Shown here: positions 33,945 to 44,651 of the stretch, piece by piece | How positions within the stretch are numbered: position 1 is the stretch's first letter | Layout of the letters: each line of letters opens with the position of its first letter | Assembly: GCA_029237695.1 (NCBI GenBank) | Contig: CM055266.1 | Span: 11,797,805 to 11,861,804 of the forward strand | Source of the DNA: Conchocele bisecta | Taxonomy: Eukaryota; Mollusca; Bivalvia; Lucinida; Thyasiridae | Direction: 5' to 3' | DNA length: 64,000 nt | Position numbers and translations under genes: made by a program | Notes under the pieces: generated by a model | The model's input: only the letters and a program-made list of their open reading frames with translations | What the model was told of the DNA's origin: nothing | The model's database searches: none

Positions 33945-34325
33945 CAGTTCAACCTCTCTACCGGGAAGACGCAAAAGTGGCTGTTGTAGAGAGAGAGAGG
34001 TGGCTGTTGTAGGGAGGTTAATGCTGAATTAAATTTGTCGTCTGCTGTTGATTTATTTTTTTTCGATAATTTTCATCAAAAACACGCTTTGGCAACATTT
34101 TAGAATCATTTCCATTAGAATCATTTCCAATGGAAATGATTCTAAAATGCTCTCAAAACATGTTTTTATTGAGAAAGAAGGCAAAAGCAACAGAAGATGA
34201 CAATTTTCGTGCTCATCAGTCTAAGGGTTAGATACAGAGGAAATCATCCATTTGGGATACGAAATAGCGGCTGTTATATAGAGGGTGTTGTTGTAGAGAG
34301 GTGGCCGTTCGGGGAGGTTCGACTG
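33945..34325. mobile_element. Pogo-like MITE carrying a nested MITE
   Basis: TA-flanked ends CAGTTCAACCTCTCTA and GAGGTTCGACTG, with inner GTGGCTGTTGTAG / GTTGTAGAGAGGTGGC. A second fold-back (34034-34210) sits inside it. Confidence 0.7.
34034..34210. mobile_element. Fold-back MITE FB5, nested full copy
   Basis: Left TTGTCGTCTGCTG, right CAGAAGATGACAATTTTCG, inner arms CATTTTAGAATCATTTCC / GGAAATGATTCTAAAATG. The same family spans both assembly gaps: half-copies at about 23808-23869 and 45346-45407, and the right half at 45908-46033. Confidence 0.8.
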
Positions 34326-34489
34326 TATATAGCAAATAGCGTTAATTCACGATATGTGGCTATGACTGGAGAAATGGGGCTTGTGGGTATCGCGACTAGT
34401 GTAGCTCCTGATCAAATAACACACTGATGCCTGATAGGGATCTATATTCTTTGTTAGAAGCATAACGGGTGTTTTATTCATGGAATGGC

Positions 34490-34562
34490 GAACAGTGTAG
34501 ATCCAGATCAGACTGTGCGGATGCACAGGCTGATCTGGATCTGCACTGGTCGCATAACACAT
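34490..34562. repeat. GATCCAGATCAG hairpin, second type
   Basis: GTGTAGATCCAGATCAGACTG..CAGGCTGATCTGGATCTGCAC. Two more copies at 36022-36080 and 46928-46985 share the GTGCGGNTGCACAG tip. They differ from the GAGCCGGCTCG tip class but share the outer GATCC/GGATC stem. Confidence 0.85.
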
Positions 34563-34570
34563 ATCGCTAG

Positions 34571-34864
34571 CAGGCGCGGATACAGAAATAATTGCAGCGG
34601 GGGTCTGTAGTTCCAAATCGGCGTAGTCGACCTCCGCGAGCGCGATGCGCATCGTAAAGTTGGGGGGTCTGGGGATCCTCCCCCAGGAAATTTTTAAATG
34701 CCAGATCGCCGCAGATGCGATTTCCTGACACCTAGGCTACGAAAAAAGTAATCCAACTATTCGAGTATTGTAGATTTTCTTCTTTTTTTCCGGGCCGGGA
34801 GCTGCGGGGGGGGGGGGGGGTCCGGACCCCCTGGACCCCCCCCCCCCAGTAACCGCGCCTGACT
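34571..34864. mobile_element. MITE of the GGGGTCTGGGGGCATGCC family
   Basis: Ends CAGGCGCGGATAC and GTAACCGCGCCTG are inverted. The interior has GGGGGGTCTGGGGATCC, GGAAATTTTTAAAT and long G/C homopolymers. Related to 17457, 39680 and 58612. Confidence 0.8.
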
Positions 34865-35402
34865 AGCTGCACGTTTTCCACTTTATATGCAACATGGTTG
34901 TACTATATCGCTATACAGTAAAAACGTGCATAATAGACTTTTACACTTCCCGTACTAAGAAAAAACATGCAGGTTATTCAATGCAGTGTAATGAAATGTA
35001 ATTAGAGGTGTATACTCAGAACTACATATAACACATGTCTCTAAGAAGTTGTGCAATATTTCATGAACACTATTTACTGTTCTCTGTTCTCTGAATGATG
35101 TTGAAAGTTGGCGAGATGTTTGTAGAAAATTCGGAATGATATTTCATGAATATATTGTACATTTTGCAAATATATTTTGGGAGAAATCTCACATCCTGCT
35201 ACGTACAAACTCGCACGACTCGTGTAATACGACATTAAAACCCATCGAAACGAGACATTATTTTTGTAAAACATGGATATGCTCCAAGGCATACTGGATT
35301 CTAACTAGAGATTAGGTATAAAAACAAAACTTTAAATTTACACAAATTTCAAAGTCATTTGAGAAAGTCTTACAAACTTGTTGACATAATATAATGACTA
35401 AG
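34865..35402. other. Gene-free stretch
   Basis: The first 170 bp resembles part of intron 2 (GCACGTTTTCCACTTTATA..GTACTATATCGC, compare 20165 and 41415), so it is a repeat fragment. The rest is featureless. Confidence 0.5.
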
Positions 35403-35745
35403 TGTTTCAGCACCATTTTGAAGGTCACAAAGGTCAAGGTCATGTCATTGGTGGTCCGATCGCATCACACGTGTTTAGGTGAATGAAATTTCCAAATATT
35501 AAAGCAATCCTTTACATGATGGCGAAACTCTTACACATTTTTCGAGGTCAGAAAACGGAATTTTAGTGTTTCACCACCATTTTCCAAGGTCGCAAAGGTC
35601 AAGGTCGTGTCAATAGTGGTGCGAGTGTGTCACAAATTGTCAGGTGAATGTACTATCCAAATAGTAAAGCAATCCTTCAAGTAATATCGAAGATATTGCA
35701 TGATGTAGAAACCCTTACACACTTTTCCACTTTTCGACGTAAATG
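35403..35745. repeat. Tandem pair of ~170-bp units with AAAGGTCAAGGTC
   Basis: Two copies of GTGTTTCANCACCATTTTN..AGGTCNCAAAGGTCAAGGTC, followed by TTNGGTGAATG and AAAGCAATCCTT. The unit has the same nuclear-receptor half-site tandem as the arrays at the left edge. Confidence 0.8.
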
Positions 35746-36021
35746 TACACTGACGGACGTACGGAACCTCAAGAGCAACGCAATATGCCCCCCCCCCCTT
35801 GCTATCGCATAGTGGGCATAATAAAATGAATTGTGATTTTCTTTGAATCGATTTTGTGAATATTTGAATGGCGTGTATGTCGATAAAATAACTGCAATTA
35901 CCATAATTGTGGCTGTGATTGGAGACATGGCGATTATGGGAGGCTTGTATCCATTGTAGCTCCTGAAAATACAGCTCACAGCTTGTTAGAAGCATGAAGG
36001 GCGTTTCATTGATGCAATGCC

Positions 36022-36080
36022 GAACAGTGCAGATCCTGATCAGACTGTGCGGGTGCACAGGCTGATCAGGATCTGCACTG
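36022..36080. repeat. GATCCTGATCAG hairpin
   Basis: GATCCTGATCAGACTGTGCG..CACAGGCTGATCAGGATC, a 50-bp stem-loop like the one at 34490. Confidence 0.88.
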
Positions 36081-36274
36081 ATCGCAGACAGATCTGACAA
36101 CTTGTATCGATAATAAATATCTGATTATAATAATACCACTTTGTCATGGCGTTGTTTACATGCGTTTGTTTACATAACAATCAGTTGTGAATAATAAAAG
36201 GAATGCTTTCTGGATTGCCCACGTCTGTTCAAGACCGACGTCATATATTTAGTATCGATGCAAGTTGTCAGGTC

Positions 36275-36345
36275 TTTCCGTAGCGCAGTCGGTAAGGACT
36301 TGTCACTGCATATGTTATCCTAGGTTCGAATCTCACAACTCGCGA
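36275..36345 (+). ncRNA. tRNA-like (SINE head or tRNA pseudogene)
   Basis: TAGCGCAGTCGGTAAGG matches the internal A box and GGTTCGAATCTC the B box of polymerase III promoters, about 50 bp apart. No good acceptor stem could be folded by eye, so this is more likely a SINE head than a working tRNA. Confidence 0.45.
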
Positions 36346-36530
36346 TTATAGTTTTATAGAGGTGTGCCGCTTTGAGCTGGCGCGTTATTATTGTAAATAT
36401 TATTGTAAACACATGCTATTTTTAAATAGGTTACGTCATATGTTGTAGACATGGTATTTGTATACCAATGCAAAATCATTAACATTTGATAGAATTGTTA
36501 ATAACAGTAACATCGTTTAGTGTAAATGCA

Positions 36531-36662
36531 GTTTATCAAGACGCGTTTGATGCGCCATATTTCATCAAAATCCGTTACATAATAAGGACAACATAAAAGA
36601 ATACATATCATAGGTTTTCAGTACTTGTGGTTGTTGTAACCACGTGATCATACACATTGACA
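36531..36662. mobile_element. Fold-back MITE FB1, right half
   Basis: GACGCGTTTGATGCGCCATA .. AATCCGTTAC, ending CCACGTGATCATACACATTGAC. Only the right arm is present. Confidence 0.8.
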
Positions 36663-37636
36663 ATGAAATCTACACTAATAGAAACGTTTCATATGACTGA
36701 TGACTAGCAGCAGACGACGTTCAGTAGAATTTTCTGGCCATATACTATACTTTCTATTACAGAACAAAACATTTGAATATTCGGGTTGCGCCGGTGCCTC
36801 GTTACTATGGATACATAAATGCACATATAATGTCCATAGTTCAAGCATTTTTAAATGAAATATTTCAACTTGTGCACAATTGCTAGGTGTATATTGGTGT
36901 AAATTGTTAGGATTCTGCACCTTGAAATAAACAAAATATAACAAAAGTCCACGTACTTTATGATCACCCCTTTTAATTCTCCAAATTACAAATTTGTCTC
37001 TCACTTATTGATTCGGCGAAGAAATGTCAAACCATTTATAATTTGACAGCTGAACACAATACTAATAGTTATGTATGGCAAACTGGCCTTGAATTTGTAT
37101 AGACATTTTAAGTATCAATTAATATATCTTATGTTGATACTTATTGTTAATTATAAAGTGTCTACACCGGTTTACTTCACCACAATGACTCACTCCATTC
37201 CAAAATAACTCACTTGACATAATAATTTGCGGACTTACGTATTTATCTTAACCCTAATCATTAGTGCAATAATTATAATGAACGTGTTCCGACGATGAGA
37301 AAGGTAAAACACGAACGTTCACCCGACTGTTGATTGTTGTTACGCGTTTACACACACAATTGGACGTAAACGACGTACACTCGTCGGTAGCATTTTAAGT
37401 ATGTGCGTAGATCACAATACTGTTTCTGATAGATAAACTGAATATTCCATTAGCTTTCTTATGATGTAGGGCATGTATACATTTACATCACATGCTGCTA
37501 TGGATCTACACTGGTCACATTAGCCCCATTCTCCAGTCCAGTGTCCATTCATAGCTATCATATAATTGATTAGATATATCTCCCAATAAATCACAAATTC
37601 GAGGATGAATTCCAATTTGGCGAGGGAGTGTGTTAC

Positions 37637-37662
37637 GGTATGTATGTATGTATGTATGTAAC
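37637..37662. repeat. (GTAT)n microsatellite
   Basis: Six GTAT units next to a tRNA-like head; probably private to duplicate B. Confidence 0.9.
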
Positions 37663-37689
37663 TCACGAGGGCCATAAGGTATGCATTCG

Positions 37690-37765
37690 TGCTCGGTTAG
37701 AGCCTGTTAGAGCGATGGTACGGTAAACCAGAGGTCCCGCGTTCGAGTCCGTTCTGGTGAACATA
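37690..37765 (+). ncRNA. tRNA-like SINE head
   Basis: GCTCGGTTAGAGCCTG resembles an A box and GCGTTCGAGTCCG a B box, about 45 bp apart. The downstream DNA lacks a clear SINE tail. A decayed tRNA or SINE head is the best reading. Confidence 0.45.
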
Positions 37766-38283
37766 TTTCTCGCCCTGTTAAAAGTATCATACTGTATGTT
37801 AGCAATCACGGACAGGTCAGAATATACAACTGGCATGGGTTCCATTCGGTGATGGTGCTGTTACTGGGACCTACCCTCGTGGTCCGTCGTGGATTGACAG
37901 AATCAGCCAATCTGAGTGGCTGATTCCGTCGATCCGCGAGGCGCCGACGGGTAGCTAACGACACCTTTATGCCAGTCACTACCATACTATATTACAATAT
38001 TGTGCACACCGAAAAGATTTTTGGGATATCGCCGTCTGTTCATCTGTTCGTCTGATCGATCGAAATTTGCATTTACGTTTCGACTGCCTACTGTCTCTGT
38101 CACAAATTAAAGTAAGTCACATTGGCTTGAAATGTCATATACTTATTTGTCATCAACCATATCTCATACTATAGCCCACACATGCGACCTCTATGCTGAA
38201 GGTCGAGGTCAAATGAGAATATTGCATTTACGTTTTTTCGCGCTTGTCAATCAGTGTTACTGATTGCTTGTTTTCATTTGCAG

Positions 38284-38472
38284 CTACAAGGCTTCTCTAT
38301 GATCATTGCCGGGGCAGTGTGTCACCACCTCATCTCCACCATTCACATTACCCACATGATAACGTCACGATGGAACTTTATCCTGTGGTTCGGCATCATA
38401 CAAGCACTGGCCGTCCTCCCTTTCTTCTTCAAATGGATGACCCTCTACAAGTTCCAACCAATCATCGCATTT
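38284..38472 (+). CDS. Membrane protein copy B, internal exon 1
   Basis: Sixty-three codons between TTTCATTTGCAG and GTAAGT, phase 0. It matches the copy A exon at 7476 except for an in-frame loss of 18 bp and about 17 substitutions, 16 of them amino-acid changing. Hydrophobic stretches: SMIIAGAVCHHLISTI and NFILWFGIIQALAVLPFFF. Splice sites and frame are intact, arguing against a dead copy. No upstream exon was found within the duplicate. Confidence 0.7.
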
Positions 38473-38578
38473 GTAAGTATGTGAACTCTGCGACGTATTA
38501 ACGGTCTTTTGAACTTGTTGTCCATACAATTGGACATAAAATTAAATTAATTCTGGAAAACGGCATTCAGGATCCAGA

Positions 38579-38790
38579 GGCCCGTTTCACTAAACTTAGT
38601 ACGAATAAAATGTTCGTAACTGCAATATTCTGATTTCACATTAACAATGTTTTCTTGTAAACTATTATTGGATTTACATTTATTGAGCATACGCTGCATA
38701 TGCAGCCTATGCTCAATACATGTAAATACATCAATTTAAATTTACAGACTATCCTAAATTTGCACTTCGTACGAAGTTTAGTGAATCGGA
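38579..38790. mobile_element. Fold-back MITE FB2, copy in duplicate B
   Basis: CCCGTTTCACTAAACTTAGT .. ACGAAGTTTAGTGAATCGG. Partner of 7789-8012. Confidence 0.88.
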
Positions 38791-39108
38791 TTTAACCAGG
38801 ATTTAACTTTAGAGGGGTCGTGGATTTTGAGCGAATTCATTTGAAGTGCACTTCCGATTGTGGAGGGTGATGCGTATATGTAGTTGCGGTAACATAACTG
38901 CAAAACTCACGTATCATCCGTTACGGTACGGGAATGTTTTGCAGAGTTCTCCCGTTGAAGATTTTGAAAATAATGCTGTTAAATACTGCATTCTGTGTGC
39001 TTAAAATAAAAAAGGCAACTGTTAGAGGAGGCTTGGGCCGGGCACGCCGCGCCTGGATCCATGCATGGTCGGTAAAGCGTGTCCACATGTTTGCAATGTA
39101 ACACTATG

Positions 39109-39402
39109 GTTAATGACACAGGCATTCGGCGTGTTTCGGCTCTCATCGGTATAACTATATATATATGAACACAAAAGGTTTCTAACTTTGGTTGGACACG
39201 ACATCGTATTTTAGCAAGATAACAATGATTCTCAAATAAACATGTGCACTTTCCGCCAAAATATTCACATTAGCGGTAATAAAATCGCGGAATGTGTTAT
39301 GATACGAGGTCGTGTCTGACCAAAGTTAGAAGCCTTGTTCATATATATCAATTTAAGTTATACCGATGCAAGCCGAAACACGCCGAATGCATGTGGTTAA
39401 TG
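39109..39402. mobile_element. Fold-back MITE in intron 1, copy B
   Basis: TTAATGACACAGGCATTCGG .. CCGAATGCATGTGGTTAATG. Partner of 18478-18763. Confidence 0.88.
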
Positions 39403-39679
39403 AAAACACACTTGCATGATCTTCAATGACGTCAGTGGTGATAAGTAACGTTTTACCTCTATGATAAAGTGGAGCCACTCTAAACCGGACATAGAGAAAA
39501 GTTAGTTCTGCTTAATGTTGATAGGTTTCGTTGCCCTTTGTATCCGTCGATAATGCCTGTTCATGATCACAAAGCAGTCACGCGTGTCTTGAAGTTGTCA
39601 TACGTTTGCTTTACAGTGGAACCTTTATAAACCAGACACCCTGCGGCCCTCCCAGGGTGTTCGGTTTAGAGAAGTTCCA

Positions 39680-40364
39680 GGCGCGGATCTAGGTTTCTGA
39701 GAACGGGGGGATGTCGAGGTGCACGCAGTGGACCGAGTTTTCTAGGGGGGTCTGGGGCATGCCCCCCCCCACCCCCCCCCCCCCCCCGGAAAAAAATTGA
39801 AATACAGATGTCCTGAAATGCATTTTCCTGGGTTTTACGGGATTTAAAATCCGACTGGAGCTGGTAATAAACTGTTATATTTTGTACCGCTATGATGATA
39901 TTCTTTTGTAAGTTAACTGATTATCAAAACCACATACCTGTAATCAGCTGACGTAAAATATAAGTACATGTAATGACATTGACTATACGTCAACGGACAC
40001 TCGGTACCGTAGTATATACACTGCAACTCACCTTTATATCATGATCGCGTATCGCGATCTCAATTATAATGCGATTCGCCCGTACCTCAAAAATAAAGAG
40101 AAAAAAAAACAACAAAAAAACGGTCATAATGGTCCGCGTTATTCGGCTACAGTACAGTCACCAAAACCTTCTAGTGAACTATAAGCAAACAGCAAAGCAA
40201 CAGCCTCGATTTCACCCGACACCAGCGATGAACCTTGTCCATTTCCATGTTTGTCCATCATGAATACCATCATGACAATTTCATATCAGTTCATATTTGC
40301 GTAACCTCTGTGGCTGAACGGGGGGGTTGCAACCCCCACAACCCAGTGCTAGATCCACGCTTGG
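39680..40364. mobile_element. MITE insertion private to copy B, with empty site in copy A
   Basis: Ends GGCGCGGATCTAG and CTAGATCCACGCTTGG are imperfect inverted repeats. GTTCCA stands on both sides (39674-39679 and 40365-40370). Copy A has the uninterrupted sequence GAGGTTCCACTGCAAATATG at 19036-19055, so this is a clean insertion with a 6-bp target duplication that postdates the segmental duplication. It carries the family block TCTAGGGGGGTCTGGGG. Confidence 0.9.
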
Positions 40365-40978
40365 GTTCCACTGTATTTGAAAATATGAAATGGAGTATTC
40401 TAAGGAAGCAGTGTCATATATGCATAAATCCAAGATGGCCACCAAATATCAAACTCTCCATTAATATCCACGTTTCATCACATATCTGAAACCGTAAGTC
40501 TGAGTGATTTGTACGTTCACTATCTGCATACTTTTATACAACGGACATAACTTTACTACATCTGTGAAAAATCAAATATCCCCGGTTTTGTCAGATCGTG
40601 GCCAATTTTTCAAATCTATCCCTTTGTGCATTTATCAGGTATCTCTGCATGCATTGACCGAATGCACTCTAACTGAAAACAAATATCCAACATTCTCTAG
40701 CTACGTACATCCGAGTCAAGACTACTTTCGCTGATCGAACGGCGTCACATGACGCCAGTGTGCCGCCAGTGTGATGATGCAAAGTAAGCAAATCCATGTT
40801 CCGTTCTTTACAATTATTCAATCACCTGATAAATTTTGATATCAAGTTTATCCGGCTTGGCTCGGAAACGGTAGGAATTCCTCGGTGAGCCTCGGAATTC
40901 ATACGCGTTTCCTAGCCTCGCCTGATAAATTTGATTTCAAACCACACTAGCTTGGAATTCTCACTGTGTTTACTGCAG

Positions 40979-41059
40979 GTTTTATGGAGTGCGTTTTCAT
41001 CCTCTCTGTGCATGTATATGGCGGTGTTGCTCTTACAAGAGGAAAAGGACTCTCTCAAG
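40979..41059 (+). CDS. Membrane protein copy B, exon 2
   Basis: Twenty-seven codons between TTTACTGCAG and GTAAGTG, phase 0: VLWSAFSSSLCMYMAVLLLQ then EEKDSLK. The last residues differ strongly from copy A (ETNDSLM). Hydrophobic core kept. Confidence 0.7.
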
Positions 41060-41591
41060 GTAAGTGAATATCGGATCATGTAAAACTAACTCAAATTCTC
41101 TGTCTGTAAATTTTTACATTAACCCGAATTCTCTGTCAGAGATTCGGGTTAATGTAAAAAATGTTTATTTTGGCCGGATAATTTCTTGGTACGGGCCAGG
41201 GTAAGACATATCCCGTTGCTGCACACAACATGAATGTGACCAATTTCTTATTCATTCTGTTTCGGTGAATATTCACATATTACATGCTTTTTCTATTCCG
41301 ACAAAACTTACAAGACAAAGTCAATAGATCCATGATAAGCGCCAGCCACGACTAAGATGACTACCAGAAGAATACGTTTTTCTTGCACTTGTTCATTTCG
41401 ATCACGGACTGAATTAGCTGTACGTTTTCCGCTTTATAGGCAGCAGGTTGCACTATATATCTACACCACGCTACACAGTAAAATATATGTAATACCATTT
41501 ACACTTCGCTCACTGAAATATAAAAAAAAACATGCAGGCCGTTGACGTTCATACTTCCCTATATTGTTATTAAAAGACAATTCTACAATAT

Positions 41592-42008
41592 GACAGTGGC
41601 TGGCAGGTGGGAGCACGCGATGGGTTATTTAACGATCGGGGTTCATCCTTACCGGAATCCCGACTGGAGACCTGGTTTGGCCCTCACATACGTCTTTGGC
41701 ATTTTGTATGTGACAGTTGAATCTGGTTATACCCCTTCTGTGAGTATTACGATATTCGTAATCCTATTTTAGGGGAAGGGGTTAAGTGATTTGGTGTGGT
41801 ATGGACCTGGCACCAGGTCAGGTTATTCTAATTTCAGGGCTGAATATATTTGTTCTTAATGTAAATATTCCGTTCTGATTTTGGGATTCCCCCCCACCCC
41901 CAATGTAGCAGGTTAACATGGGATCGAACCCATTTGCCCGGCCTTACATGACCTTAGCTGTTGATAGACCGTTAAACACTAATAAACAAATAAACAAACA
42001 AACAAACA
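41592..42008 (+). mobile_element. Retroposon R1, insertion private to copy B
   Basis: Copy A reads ACAATATGACACAAAACTATT at 20328 without interruption. In copy B ACAATATGAC (left) and ACAATATAAC (right) flank a full R1 element with an AATAAACAAATAAAC(AAAC)n tail. This target duplication plus A/C-rich tail shows target-primed reverse transcription. It postdates the segmental duplication. Confidence 0.9.
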
Positions 42009-42646
42009 ATATAACACAAAACTATTACCATAAACTTACTTAATAACGTGTGCATTATGAAAATTCTTAGGTCACTCTACACGAAGTAGAAAGTAAACAA
42101 AGAACGCTTCAAACGCACATTTGGAAGGACTACTCCGTCATAACTCTTATGTAATGCAGTGTAATGAAATGTAAATAGAGTTATGTACTCAGATGTTAGT
42201 GGACATAATTAACTATTTCACCCCTAAGTAACTGCAATGGATTTTGATATGTCAATTTTGCAACCAATCCAACCGTCACAAAATGATTTTCAGACTAGTC
42301 CATTTATGAAAAGGGTGTGTTTCTGTTCTTAAAAATATGAGAATGACGAGCCGGCTAATCGGGATCTACACTTTATTCCATACCACTATACAGGTCTGTA
42401 GTGTTGAAAGGGTTAATACCAAAAATAGGCATAATGTGCACAACTGTCGAAATCACAATCGTGTTCAACGATCATCAAGGATCGGGAACACAATTGTATA
42501 GTGTTCCGGCGACCGTCCGTCGTTAGTCCGCACACAAATGCATGTGATATTGGATATCGTGGTTGACCGTCCTCGTCATTTAGTTATTTAAACGTTATTC
42601 AGTTGACCATCGTATGTATTGATTACTTATATTCATATACACGTAA

Positions 42647-42990
42647 TGGTGGCAGGTGGAAGCATGCAATGGGTAATTTAACGATCGGGAATCATCCTTA
42701 CCGGTATCCCACACGGAGACCTGGTTTGACCCTCACATACGCCTTTGGCATTTTTTTTGTAATTGACATTTGAATCTGATACCTCTTATATGAGTATTGC
42801 GATTATTCGTATTACTTTTAGGGAAGGGGGAAGGGGCCAAGTGACTTTGGTGTGTGTAGTATGTACCTGGCACCAGGGCAGGTTAATTTAATTTCTATGT
42901 TGAATATATTGCTTTGATAACCCCCCCCCCCCACCCCAATGCAACAGGTTAAATACCCTAGCTGTTGATAGGCCGTTAAATACCAATACA
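42647..42990 (+). mobile_element. Retroposon R1, copy shared with duplicate A
   Basis: Partner of 21068-21460: GGTGGCAGGTGGAAGCATGC .. TGTTGATAGGCCGTTAAATACC. Confidence 0.78.
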
Positions 42991-43141
42991 CCAAATCAAC
43001 ACCTTGTATTCAGTTATAATTTTGGGATTCCATGGACCCCTCTCACCCCTCCCACCCCTCCCACGTACGGGTGCAATATCGGATTCTACCTGGATAATCC
43101 GACCTTGTGTAGCGCTTCTTCCTGCGGACCATGTACATGTA

Positions 43142-43355
43142 CAGTGGAACCTCTCTAAACCGAACACCAAGACAACATATGTGATCTTATTTTTGATGAG
43201 TGTCTTGATCATTTGTCTCGGGTGATAATGTCTGTTCGCGTTCGCATAGCACATACCTATGGCTCAGAATGATCGAATGACTGATTTGCAGTGAAACCTC
43301 TAAGCCGGACACCATGGGGACCTCCCAGTGTGTCCGGTTTAGAGATATTTTACTG
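43142..43355. mobile_element. Pogo-like MITE, copy B
   Basis: TA-flanked: CAGTGGAACCTCTCTAAACC .. GATATTTTACTG. Partner of 21590-21805, with a better-kept left terminus. Confidence 0.82.
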
Positions 43356-43376
43356 TACATGCATTCACCATTTCAG

Positions 43377-43448
43377 CTTGAATGGAGCTCCGACCTGCAT
43401 GAGGCCGTCCTGGTGACGTACATGTTCATCATGCTCTATGTGTCTCTT
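43377..43448 (+). CDS. Membrane protein copy B, exon 3
   Basis: Twenty-four codons between CACCATTTCAG and GTACGT: LEWSSDLHEAVLVTYMFIML YVSL (written in two parts). It differs from copy A at half of its residues while the flanking intron is much more alike. Confidence 0.7.
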
Positions 43449-43953
43449 GTACGTATACAGCCGTGTGCTTTAAACTTGCCAATGTTATCAACGTTTCTGA
43501 ACATCTATTGGCACTGCTAACTCAAGCAATTTGATTGTCTCAGACGATCAAGTTGCCTGATTTTAAAGCACAATATTCAGGTATTCTGATAGCGCAGGCG
43601 GTAGTGTATATGGAAGATTTTACACGAGTGATGATTTAATAAATACCGTTTATTTAATCAGGTGAACTGATTATCGTGAAATAATGCACGAGTGATTGGG
43701 TGCTTACGCGAAACAAACGAGTGAGCGTAGCGGACCGAGTTTGTTTATTGGTAGGACACTATCACGAGGGCATTATTTCAAGATAAGCAGCTCACCTGGT
43801 TAAATAAACGTTTTCTTACATTTCATACACGATATATGGTAAGCAAAGCACGAGAGTGGTGTAATTCACCGTTATATTTCTGTAAACTACTGGCTGAAAT
43901 GTAAGAATATTGCTATCTATTAAACGAGTTTACTGCTTTCATAAGAGACGAGG

Positions 43954-44048
43954 CTTGTAGTATATACAATGGGGGTTCTGTGCCACCTGCAAACAGTCGG
44001 ATCCGACCGCTTGCAGTTGGCCCAGAACCCCCATTGTATATATTACTA
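43954..44048. repeat. Palindrome, copy B
   Basis: Partner of 22432-22527, with arm mismatches such as GTGCCACC against GTTGGCCC. The copy A version is the more perfect. Confidence 0.88.
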
Positions 44049-44338
44049 GGCTATATCGAGTTTATTATGAAAGCGGCAATTGAGTTTAATATATATCGGA
44101 TTTTCTCTGAGTAATGATTAAATGTCATGATCTTTATTAAATGGGTTGACTGGGTTCATTAGAAACGAGGCTTATGCTGAGACGAGAAACGAAATGTGGC
44201 TATGTCAAGCATTTGCTTCTGAAAACAGTCAAGTAGCTCAATGCACATAAGCATGAAATCAACAACAATTATATTTTGTTTTGCAAAATAAAATCCCCTT
44301 ATCATAATTTAAATATTAAATTATTAAACCTCATGTCA

Positions 44339-44500
44339 TGATGGGTGTGACATAGAGGTTAGAGCACTGGACTTCAATACCAGAGGTTGTGGGTTTAATT
44401 CCCGCCCTATGCATAACTGGCTCTCATAGTATTTCCATCCAATTGGTCTTTCGGATGAGACTTCAACAGAAGCTGCTGCTGAGAAATTAAACCCATTAAT
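44339..44500 (+). mobile_element. tRNA-derived SINE remnant, copy B
   Basis: A-box-like GTGACATAGAGGTTAGAGC, B box GTGGGTTTAATTCCC, central TTGGTCTTTCGGATGAGAC. Partner of 22828. Confidence 0.7.
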
Positions 44501-44558
44501 GTCAGGTTAAACCTCCACCCGTTTATCCTAGTGTAACATCTTCTTTTCTTTTTTCTAG

Positions 44559-44651
44559 GAAATTGCTCAAGTATGTCTCCACGTTGCCCTGTGGATACTC
44601 AAGGGCCGCCACAACAAGATAGCCGAACGTTCCGAGGCGACGGTCGCTTAA
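44559..44651 (+). CDS. Membrane protein copy B, terminal exon 4
   Basis: Thirty codons plus TAA after the acceptor TTTTTTCTAG: EIAQVCLHVALWILKGRHNK then IAERSEATVA. The stop comes from a single T-to-A change at a leucine codon of copy A, shortening the tail by six residues. Confidence 0.7.
   Translation, partial: EIAQVCLHVALWILKGRHNKIAERSEATVA

Noticed and set aside
34347..34652. Frames containing SADPDQPVHPHSLIRIYTVRH, seen again at 35630 and 46755
   Set aside because: These are translations of the GATCCTGATCAG hairpin repeat, not a protein family.
36275..36345. Functional tRNA gene
   Set aside because: A and B boxes are good but I could not fold a matching acceptor stem or a sensible anticodon arm; kept only as tRNA-like.
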